This document shows, piece after piece, positions 22,414 to 29,020 of a stretch of 43,266 nucleotides of DNA. A model generated the notes under the pieces. It was given only the letters and a program-made list of their open reading frames with translations, was not told the origin of the DNA and ran no database searches. Source of the stretch: a virus; IMG/VR virus record IMGVR_UViG_3300028392_000113, positions 1 through 43,266 of that record, one strand, 5' to 3'. Both the position numbers and the translations under genes were made by a program. Position 1 is the first letter of the stretch. Each line of letters begins with the position of its first letter.

Positions 22414-22656
22414 TTATTTTTTAGTTAAACGTACATTCACCTTCGCAGATTTAGGCAAACAGCCACTTTCTCCCGCGAAGACCGTAACTTTTCCCAGCGG
22501 AATACCACGGGTAAAGGATCCGCTGATCAAATAATTAAGAGCATAATTACCTGTACTAATCCAATCAGTTGGATCATTAAATCCAACACTAAGCCCGTCA
22601 ATTGACTTTGTGATGTCGCGACGGAACTTGCTAATGTCAAAAGGCTTCATAGCCAT
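22414..22656 (-). CDS. uvsX: N-terminal part of UvsX recombinase fused to split intein N-fragment
   Basis: An 80-residue protein. Residues 1-65 are the start of UvsX (STGNYALNYLISGSFTRGIP, then KVTVFAGESG), ending in the middle of Walker A. They are followed by CLPKSAKVNVRLTKK and a stop. This 65-residue N-extein has no activity alone: it lacks both nucleotide and DNA binding, so splicing is required for any recombinase. AAGGA ribosome site. A strong hairpin between gp32 and this gene may limit read-through. Confidence 0.9.
   Translation of the reverse strand: MAMKPFDISKFRRDITKSIDGLSVGFNDPTDWISTGNYALNYLISGSFTRGIPLGKVTVFAGESGCLPKSAKVNVRLTKK
22417..22461 (-). other. UvsX intein N-fragment (15 residues)
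   Basis: CLPKSAKVNVRLTKK. Cys1 is present but the usual Asp-Thr of block A is replaced by Ser-Ala, and the fragment is shorter than the other three. It is assigned because the C-fragment has all its motifs and the P-loop is restored exactly on removal. Confidence 0.78.
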
Positions 22657-22684
22657 AATATATTCCTTTCTTTAACGTGTATTA

Positions 22685-22715
22685 TTGTAACACGATGTTG
22701 GACATCGTGTTACAA
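22685..22715. other. Long perfect hairpin between gp32 and uvsX
   Basis: TTGTAACACGATGT and its exact reverse complement form a 14-bp stem with a 3-nt loop. No T-run follows on the minus strand, where TAATAC is next; on the + strand TTTTGG follows. It may attenuate transcription, protect the gp32 mRNA 3' end or bind a regulator. Confidence 0.7.
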
Positions 22716-22729
22716 TTTTGGCTAATTGC

Positions 22730-23725
22730 TTATTGCTTTTGACGCGCACGAATCAACGCAAGGATGTCTTGTGCGTTCTGTTTTGGTTCGGCAGTTTTCA
22801 CAGGAGATTGCGCTACTGGCATATCTTCTTCGTCATCATCAAAGTCTGAAACTACAGCAGGTTTAGCAACTGGAGCCGGCTTGGATACGGGCACGTCACT
22901 ATCATCAGCGGAAGATGAACCTGAATTACCGCTAGGAGCAGCCACACCTGCGGGTCGGAAGTAAGCACTCCAACGTTCGGCATCATAGCTCTGTCCATCG
23001 ACACTAGCCTCAAACATTTCTTTGATGACTTTCAACTCGACATCACCGGGCTTCTTGGGCAAGAAAGTACTGAGATCAACTAATCCATACTGTTCAATTG
23101 CTGCTTGCTCTGCTTCGGAAAGTGCTGACTCTTTACGCGCCCATTTACTACCACTGTAATCAGCAAAGCCACCTTTGCTGCCTTTGCTTACACGGAAATC
23201 TAAGCCACGCAGATAATCAGTTGGCAATTCTTCCAGCTCCGGATCCATCAGCGCGCCTTTAATCAATGTAAAGATCTGGGGTCCGATGATGAATCTGCGA
23301 ATGGGATTTTCCGGAGCTTTGTCTTCTTGCAAAGGATTGTCACGTACGAAACCTTGGAAAATGTAATCGCGTTTTTTCCAATACTTGCGACCCATCTCTT
23401 CAAGAGATTTATCTTTAAACCATGTACGTACTTCTGTCAATACTGGACAAGTCTCATTCCACATTTCCATACAAGGAATACGTACTTGTACTGGCTTAGA
23501 TTCTAGTTCACCTTTGATGCCATTAAATGGCAAGCGTATCATAGCACGCTCTTGCCAAAAGAATGTGTTTTTAGAATTACCGTCTGGGAGGAATCGCAAT
23601 GTTACTGCTGAATTGTCGGGAATATTCCAATGAGGATAGATGGCGGAATCGCCTTGTTGTTGATTGCCACTTTGTTTGTTTTCTGCTGCTGCCAGTCTTG
23701 ATCGAATTTCTGCTAGAGATGCCAT
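22730..23725 (-). CDS. 32: Single-stranded DNA-binding protein gp32
   Basis: A 331-residue protein starting MASLAEIRSRLAAAENKQ, the N-terminal helix used for cooperative binding. The core has FLPDGNSKNTFFWQERAMIR and IPCMEMWNETCPV, where two Cys could bind zinc, then GFVRDNPL and FIIGPQIF typical of gp32. The C-terminal ~70 residues are acidic and flexible (DDSDVP, DFDDDEEDMPVA), the partner-binding tail. T4 gp32 has 301 residues. It coats ssDNA and organises UvsX/UvsY. AAGGAAGG ribosome site. A possible host-type -10 box lies 75 bp upstream. Confidence 0.92.
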   Translation of the reverse strand: MASLAEIRSRLAAAENKQSGNQQQGDSAIYPHWNIPDNSAVTLRFLPDGNSKNTFFWQERAMIRLPFNGIKGELESKPVQVRIPCMEMWNETCPVLTEVRTWFKDKSLEEMGRKYWKKRDYIFQGFVRDNPLQEDKAPENPIRRFIIGPQIFTLIKGALMDPELEELPTDYLRGLDFRVSKGSKGGFADYSGSKWARKESALSEAEQAAIEQYGLVDLSTFLPKKPGDVELKVIKEMFEASVDGQSYDAERWSAYFRPAGVAAPSGNSGSSSADDSDVPVSKPAPVAKPAVVSDFDDDEEDMPVAQSPVKTAEPKQNAQDILALIRARQKQ

Positions 23726-23798
23726 AATATGTTGCCTTCCTTTTAAATTAAAATATGCTGCCTATCTAAATATATAGATTTTATGTGCTTGCCTAGCA

Positions 23799-23804
23799 AT
23801 TATA
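23799..23804 (-). promoter_or_regulatory. Candidate -10 box upstream of gp32
   Basis: Minus-strand TATAAT after GATGTG, 74 bp upstream of the gp32 ATG and just after the hairpin that ends the previous gene. No clear -35 box at 17 bp. Confidence 0.35.
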
Positions 23805-23830
23805 CACATCTAGGTCTGTGTTTACTACTT

Positions 23831-23864
23831 ATATGGAATATAATATCATCTTTATATTCCATAT
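23831..23864 (-). terminator. Terminator-like hairpin after the 766-residue structural gene
   Basis: ATATGGAATATAA and its reverse complement form a 13-bp stem with an 8-nt loop, 8 bp after the TAA stop. No long T-run follows. It separates a late virion gene from gp32 and probably terminates or processes the transcript. Confidence 0.6.
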
Positions 23865-23871
23865 TCTATAT

Positions 23872-26172
23872 TTATGGTCGAATCAAAATTCCTGCCAAAG
23901 ATCTCATTTTCATTAAATCCATACTATCTGTTTCAGTAGGCACGTCTGTTGAACGTATTCCTGCTAAGGCACGCAAACGATCGACCATATCTTGGTCATG
24001 CGGCACTACTGGTTGCATTTTTCCAGAATGTCCATACTGACCTTGTAAAGTTATACTTTCATTTGCCATCTCGCTATCAGTATCCTCTAGCCAATTGCCG
24101 CCGCCGGAAGTTTCACTCATTTTGTCTTGCAGTTCACTGCCCAGTGCTCCGCCAATGGCGCCGCTACCAGGTATTTCTGGCGCTAAGGCAGTTCCTGCTA
24201 TAGTGCCAGCTATACGCCCCAATTCTCCCTCGTCTACATCATTTATAGATAGTTTTTCAGTCTCACGACGTGCTCGATCACTTAAGTTATACATTTTTCC
24301 TTCAGGATCTTTGTTGGGATTTATGGGATGCCAGTCGCTGTCATCGCGCCAACTTTTAACCTTACCAGTTTCTTCATCTCTTGTCTCAGAACGATCTTCT
24401 GCTGCAAAGGGAATACCTTTTTTAAGTTCTCGTGCTTTTGGAGTCATGCTTGATATAAATCTTATTTTTGCTGCCGGGACAACAGCTTCTCCGTTAGACC
24501 CTTCCCATTTAACTTTATACTTAGGACCTGTAATACCTTGAAACTTAGATGATGTCCCAAAATCATTACGTACATCAGTGGCTACAATCACGCCTTTGCC
24601 AAATCCTTCTACGTTGACATAGTTACCTTTTTCAAAATTCCTAATATTATATTCGTTTAATTCTTCTTCGTCACCTGCTAACTCTATTCCACGCTTGCGG
24701 CGATCAATCATTCTCTGTGCGATATCACCGTATTCACTATCAACATCTTGTTCTAAATCTGCTATATCTTTATTGGCGGCAGTGCGATATTTTTGCTTGA
24801 GCTCATCTGAGATTTCATTAAGAGCCGCGTCAATGGGCTCTTCGACTTGTTGTTCTGGTTCAGTTTGATCTTGATGATCAGCACCAACCTTCAACTGTCC
24901 GATGACTTGCGCTACGTCAGGGTTATCCTTTAATTCTTCTAAACGGTCGATGATGATAGTGCGGGCATCGGCATCAGGATTTTCTTTCGCTAATTTATAT
25001 AATTCACCGAATAATTTATGATCGCTTAGTAAGTCAAATAATTCGCCAGTTGCGTTAGCGGCATCGGGCCCAACTGGCAATTCTTTGCTCAGTAAATCTA
25101 CTAATTTGGCTTGCTTTTCTTTAGTATCAGGTAATTCTTGTGTTCCCTCAGCCAGCAGATTGATCCAACTTTCAAATATATTAGCTTCTTTCATATCAGT
25201 ATCCTGTTTTTTTAATTTTGCCAGTAATGGTAAAGCGTCTTCGATACGGCTATCGATATTGGTTTCTACAAACATGTGTCGCAGATCTTCGATGATTACA
25301 TCTTCATCTGTGATTGCAGCAGGATCCCACGTCTCAAAGTACTTTTTGTAACCTGCTGTGGTACTGATTGATCTGAGATTATGCTGTAATTTCTCGTGAT
25401 AAACTTTTGCTTCGGTAACCAATTCTGCCGTATCGCCTTCAAAAATCTTATGCTGACTGGCACGGCGAAAACGACTCAACAAATTCATCTCATTTACTAT
25501 ATTAGCAATATGCTGTCCACGGAAATCATATGGTTTACCACCCTGACGCACATGTTCAACCATAGCCCGCCCGCCTGATAAATTGGCAAATGGTAATTTA
25601 TATCTCTCACCTTCGGCAGTTTCTACAAATAAACTTTCGATATAGCGAAAACGCGCATCGTTTTCGCCTATGGTCTTTTTGTGTTTGATCATCAATCGCG
25701 CGTCTGTCGCTACACCATTCCAACTAGCCGTTTTAGTGCCATGCCACGATTCCATCAAACCTTCTTTAATCATGGACTGACCTTGTAAACTGTACTTTAA
25801 TCTGTTTATATCTTGTAAGCTATATGTGAATCTATTTCTCTGAGCTAGCTGACGTAGTTGATATAAGAAATCAAACCAAGGCTGTTTATCTTCTGACTCC
25901 ATGCCTTTAGCGAGATTATCCCCGTACATAACCGTCATCACATTTTGCTGTCTGTCATCACCGGGTTTGGCGTACGCTAACATTATACACATCGTACCAT
26001 AATCAGTGCCCGACTTGCCTTTATAATTAAACTTAAAAGACTGATCATTTTGTGATACTTGCTTGCCGTTAGTCAAAGCTCCGGTTACCGGGTTTAAATC
26101 TAAAATTTCTGGATCAAGATTTTTAGTAACCAGTAGATTATGTAGCTCAGTATTAATATTAGTTGTGGACAT
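23872..26172 (-). CDS. Large phage structural protein
   Basis: A 766-residue protein. The N-terminal ~250 residues look globular (DFLYQLRQLAQRNRFTYSL). The middle is highly charged and helical. A KOW/SH3-like beta stretch at about residues 510-570 (NYVNVEGFGKGVIVATDV, YKVKWEGSNGEAVVPAAKI) follows. Next is a glycine-rich hydrophobic segment (GTIAGTALAPEIPGSGAIGG) similar to one in the 32254-34485 gene. The end carries two related motifs, RLRALAGI and KMRSLAGI, seen in virion proteins of marine T4-like phages. Probably an internal or capsid-associated protein. Late box CATAAATA only 4 bp before the ATG. Confidence 0.6.
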   Translation of the reverse strand: MSTTNINTELHNLLVTKNLDPEILDLNPVTGALTNGKQVSQNDQSFKFNYKGKSGTDYGTMCIMLAYAKPGDDRQQNVMTVMYGDNLAKGMESEDKQPWFDFLYQLRQLAQRNRFTYSLQDINRLKYSLQGQSMIKEGLMESWHGTKTASWNGVATDARLMIKHKKTIGENDARFRYIESLFVETAEGERYKLPFANLSGGRAMVEHVRQGGKPYDFRGQHIANIVNEMNLLSRFRRASQHKIFEGDTAELVTEAKVYHEKLQHNLRSISTTAGYKKYFETWDPAAITDEDVIIEDLRHMFVETNIDSRIEDALPLLAKLKKQDTDMKEANIFESWINLLAEGTQELPDTKEKQAKLVDLLSKELPVGPDAANATGELFDLLSDHKLFGELYKLAKENPDADARTIIIDRLEELKDNPDVAQVIGQLKVGADHQDQTEPEQQVEEPIDAALNEISDELKQKYRTAANKDIADLEQDVDSEYGDIAQRMIDRRKRGIELAGDEEELNEYNIRNFEKGNYVNVEGFGKGVIVATDVRNDFGTSSKFQGITGPKYKVKWEGSNGEAVVPAAKIRFISSMTPKARELKKGIPFAAEDRSETRDEETGKVKSWRDDSDWHPINPNKDPEGKMYNLSDRARRETEKLSINDVDEGELGRIAGTIAGTALAPEIPGSGAIGGALGSELQDKMSETSGGGNWLEDTDSEMANESITLQGQYGHSGKMQPVVPHDQDMVDRLRALAGIRSTDVPTETDSMDLMKMRSLAGILIRP

Positions 26173-26176
26173 AGTG

Positions 26177-26184
26177 TATTTATG
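26177..26184 (-). promoter_or_regulatory. T4-type late promoter box, 4 bp from ATG
   Basis: Minus-strand CATAAATA, then CACT, then the ATG at 26172. The transcript would begin at or next to the start codon. Confidence 0.5.
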
Positions 26185-26185
26185 G

Positions 26186-27259
26186 TTAATACATAGAGGC
26201 TATAAATGGCAAAGGCGGAGTCATGGTCTCCCCGAAGTCACGCATCTGTGTATCCATCTCAGGGTGATAAGTTTGCAACAATACCATCATTCTAGTTACC
26301 AAGATAGTGGCCATCACCAAATCATCAGTTTGGCCAGGTTTGGCGGCATAGCTTAGTCCGTGTGCTACAAATGTCTTAAGTTCTGATATTAACGGTTTAC
26401 TGTTTAACTTCATCTTACCTGACTCTATTAGTGTCTTTAATTTAGCACAGGCTGTGAGTTTATTTTTAGGACTAGTGTTAAAACCTTTACGATATCTACC
26501 TGGCCCACGATGAGGATCAGATAAGAAATATCCTTTTATGTTTTCTTCTCCGTATTGATCTATGGAAATTAATGCCGCCTCTCCGATAGTATTATTTTCC
26601 ACACTATAATAAACACTTTGTTCATCACCCACAATATTGTATATGTACTGTACAATATCGGCCAATATTCTAACTTGTTCAGGAATAGTAGTGCGATTGT
26701 GTTTCCACTCGCCTATCTGCTCAGTCGAATTCGCTTCAAATATCTGTATAGCAGAAGGATCGCCACCTGTACCTAGACTAGGGTCTAATCCCACACAATA
26801 CATTTTTCCTTTCTCGGGAGTTTTATACCATCGCACCTGTGATGTTTTATGTGTGGGCTCCGTGCCTTCTAAATCGATTAATTTTGCCGGAGCGATCAAT
26901 GTTTCATCGGCTATAATAAATTCGCAGTTTGAAACTAAAATATTATTGGCAAAAAATCTATAATTATTTTTTACATTTAGTAAATCATATACTTGTTCTT
27001 TGTCAGCAAGTTTAATACTGACTACTCGTTGAATGCCTATTCTAGTGTGAATCTTCATGCCTGGTCTTAAATTTTTCACTGCTATTTTGTCAAGTTGCTC
27101 AGTGAATATGGCGTGATCAAGTGTTGCTCGAATATTACTAGATGACAGTTGTAATTCTGCTGTTTGTTGTATACCTTTTAGAGATAATCCGTCAAAATTA
27201 CTCCATCCAGTATCTGTTAAAACTTGTAACCCTAAATTATTTTTTAGAAATACGTCCAC
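26186..27259 (-). CDS. 17: Split intein C-fragment fused to C-terminal half of large terminase gp17
   Basis: A 357-residue precursor. Residues 1-111 are an intein C-fragment: block B RATLDHAIFT, block F VYDLLNVKNNYRFFANN, and an end ILVSN that lacks the usual penultimate His. Cys+1 begins CEFIIADETLIAP. The 246-residue C-extein has the RNase H-like nuclease domain of TerL: MYCVGLDPSLGTGGDPSAI, VYYSVENNTIGEAAL and GQTDDLVMATIL hold the acidic residues. Spliced gp17 would be 519 residues. The start is GTG at 27259, about 10 nt after an AAGGA site inside the endonuclease gene (23-bp overlap). Confidence 0.9.
   Translation of the reverse strand: MDVFLKNNLGLQVLTDTGWSNFDGLSLKGIQQTAELQLSSSNIRATLDHAIFTEQLDKIAVKNLRPGMKIHTRIGIQRVVSIKLADKEQVYDLLNVKNNYRFFANNILVSNCEFIIADETLIAPAKLIDLEGTEPTHKTSQVRWYKTPEKGKMYCVGLDPSLGTGGDPSAIQIFEANSTEQIGEWKHNRTTIPEQVRILADIVQYIYNIVGDEQSVYYSVENNTIGEAALISIDQYGEENIKGYFLSDPHRGPGRYRKGFNTSPKNKLTACAKLKTLIESGKMKLNSKPLISELKTFVAHGLSYAAKPGQTDDLVMATILVTRMMVLLQTYHPEMDTQMRDFGETMTPPLPFIASMY
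26927..27259 (-). other. Terminase intein C-fragment (111 residues)
   Basis: Ends Val-Ser-Asn before Cys+1. Penultimate His is replaced by Ser, a variation known in some inteins that still splice. Block B keeps T-x-x-H (TLDH). Confidence 0.85.
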
Positions 27260-28061
27260 GCACGAATCCTTCTGGCTGAGAATTTAATTTATATTGTCTA
27301 TTTACAGTGCCATTGTTAAACCACAATAATCCTTGCTTTGTACTTTTTCTAGGTTTTCGACCTTTGACAAATCCCTCTGGACATGTAAAACTATACTGCT
27401 CAATCTCTCCGTTATTAAACCAAGTTTTTCCAGTGGCTATTCCTGTACGACCTTTATTAGCATCACTAATTTTCTTGCAGCGTTCAGGATCCCTCAAATA
27501 ATCGTAGTAACCAGGAACAGATCGCGCAGATTCATAGGATTTCCTATCTGCGTCAGACCATTTAAATCCTTTTTTACGACCGCCTATACCTGGACGTTTA
27601 ATCCCTCTATTTGGAGCAGGTTTTCCAAACATTGGATTTTTTTCTCCCTTCTTAGATTCCGACAACCGAGCTGACGTTTCTTCGGTAACAGGAGGTACTA
27701 TTCTGCCAGTATTCATTTGAGAGACCCTAATTGCTATTTGTTCTCTTAACTTAGCATATACCTTGCTAGTTATTTTAATCGTACGCCCATCTTTATCGCG
27801 GGTGGTGGCTAAACGCCAAAAGGCGAATAGCATTTTAGTTTGATATATGCCTTCGGTACATTTAGTTAACAAATGATGACAAACATAATGTTCATTGGCA
27901 GTCAGCAGTACTAAATTTTCTTTGTTATTTGTGCCACCAAAAGATTTAGGAATAATATGATGATTTTCAAATCGAGTTTCATTTGTTTTTACTCGAGGTA
28001 AACTTTGTGCTTTTTTAATAATTGCTAGATATTTGTAATAATACTTATTATGTATAAACAT
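27237..28061 (-). CDS. Free-standing HNH homing endonuclease inside fractured terminase gene
   Basis: A 274-residue protein unrelated to the other three endonucleases. The HNH domain is near the N-terminus: RFENHHIIPKSFGG, NKENLVLLTANEHYVCHHLL (residues ~31-65). A NUMOD3-like DNA-binding motif follows (KKGEKNPMFGKPAPNRG), then two C-terminal repeats: TWFNNGEIEQYSFTCPEGFV with KGRKP after it, and LWFNNGTVNRQYKLNSQPEG. These modules are typical of phage HNH homing enzymes. The late box CATAAATA ends 5 bp before the ATG and no ribosome site is visible, so a very short leader is likely. Confidence 0.85.
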   Translation of the reverse strand: MFIHNKYYYKYLAIIKKAQSLPRVKTNETRFENHHIIPKSFGGTNNKENLVLLTANEHYVCHHLLTKCTEGIYQTKMLFAFWRLATTRDKDGRTIKITSKVYAKLREQIAIRVSQMNTGRIVPPVTEETSARLSESKKGEKNPMFGKPAPNRGIKRPGIGGRKKGFKWSDADRKSYESARSVPGYYDYLRDPERCKKISDANKGRTGIATGKTWFNNGEIEQYSFTCPEGFVKGRKPRKSTKQGLLWFNNGTVNRQYKLNSQPEGFVRGRISKK

Positions 28062-28066
28062 AAGGA

Positions 28067-28074
28067 TATTTATG
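28067..28074 (-). promoter_or_regulatory. T4-type late promoter box before terminase endonuclease
   Basis: Minus-strand CATAAATA in the 25-bp gap between the terminase 5' half and the HNH gene, 5 bp from its ATG. Confidence 0.5.
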
Positions 28075-28086
28075 TATTTGCCCAGT

Positions 28087-29001
28087 TTACAATCGTAACA
28101 TTTGTTCTAATTGATTAATTGATATACGTCTAATCTCACCAGTGGTAAACTTAATATCAACTAAAGAATTTCCAGCTAAACAACAAATTTCACGTAAAAA
28201 CCGATCTTCCCCGAGCTGTGCTTTCATATCTGCTGCCCAGGCGTCATCTCTGTCGGGGTGTTCGTTCCAGTAACTACGGTAAGGTCTAAATCCGTTTATT
28301 CCAACTTCTTGCGGATTGCCGTGGCTATCCTCCAGCTTGTTTGCGCCCTTCCATAATAGCGCGAATTGATCTTCATCGCTATTGGGAGTGCTTGTAATAA
28401 TAGCTTTACCACCAGTTGCTAATGTTGGTGCGATAGAAGTCCAGAATTCCGATGCGATTGTAGGTCGGACGAAGGCAAACTCGTCACAGTAAAGTAAAGA
28501 TATACTCATACCGCGACCAGTATTTTCAGTAGTGGTGGCAGATACTATGCGTGATCCATTTTCAAATTCTATCGAACCTTTATTGTAATTCGTTGCCCCG
28601 GCTCGTATATGATCAGGGCATAATTCATATGCATATCTTACGCGAGTCATAATTTCTTGTGCGCCATCAAATTTATGAGCTGCAATCAACACCGTGCTAT
28701 CAGGCACAAACATAGCATACCACAGTAAGTAGCCGGCTGCCGACGTACTTTTTCCCGACTGTCTGGGCATCATGGCAATAGAAAATCTATAATTGTGATA
28801 AGTGTCGATTAATTTTTTCTGATATTCAAAAGGTTGATACAGCATCTTACCCTGTGTAGAGTGCTGAATATAGAAAAAGTTGCTCATGAAGTACTGCGGC
28901 CCTGTGTCAGGATCAACACACAGGGCAAATTCAGTCAGCTGCTCTGCTGTCCAATTTTCTTTTTTGTATGGAGTTTTTGCTAGGCTCGAGGCATCAAACA
29001 T
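28087..29001 (-). CDS. 17: N-terminal half of large terminase gp17 fused to split intein N-fragment
   Basis: A 304-residue protein carrying the whole packaging ATPase: FEYQKKLIDTYHNYRFSIAM adenine-binding region, MMPRQSGKSTSAAGY (Walker A), SLLYCDEFAFV (Walker B) and AIITSTPNS (coupling motif). The N-extein of 273 residues ends DRFLREIC. It is followed by CLAGNSLVDIKFTTGEIRRI and 11 more residues to the stop. Alignment with T4 gp17 around the break places the junction after the first of the two Cys. Here the intein separates motor and nuclease domains instead of cutting the P-loop. Consensus late promoter 4 bp before the ATG. Confidence 0.92.
   Translation of the reverse strand: MFDASSLAKTPYKKENWTAEQLTEFALCVDPDTGPQYFMSNFFYIQHSTQGKMLYQPFEYQKKLIDTYHNYRFSIAMMPRQSGKSTSAAGYLLWYAMFVPDSTVLIAAHKFDGAQEIMTRVRYAYELCPDHIRAGATNYNKGSIEFENGSRIVSATTTENTGRGMSISLLYCDEFAFVRPTIASEFWTSIAPTLATGGKAIITSTPNSDEDQFALLWKGANKLEDSHGNPQEVGINGFRPYRSYWNEHPDRDDAWAADMKAQLGEDRFLREICCLAGNSLVDIKFTTGEIRRISINQLEQMLRL
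28090..28182 (-). other. Terminase intein N-fragment (31 residues)
   Basis: Block A CLAGNSLV with Cys1 at 28180-28182. A second Cys directly before it belongs to the N-extein by alignment with the T4 terminase, although the alternative junction one residue earlier cannot be fully excluded. Confidence 0.83.
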
Positions 29002-29005
29002 AAAG

Positions 29006-29013
29006 TATTTATA
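29006..29013 (-). promoter_or_regulatory. Consensus T4 late promoter of terminase
   Basis: Minus-strand TATAAATA followed by CTTT and then the ATG at 29001. Exact match to the T4 late box; almost no room for a leader. Confidence 0.65.
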
Positions 29014-29020
29014 TGATGCT

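Noticed and set aside
15922-28061. Group I or II introns interrupting the genes
   Set aside because: Exteins are fused in frame to translated intein motifs ending in Asn before Ser, Thr or Cys. No intron-type RNA core was seen, and the halves have their own start codons.
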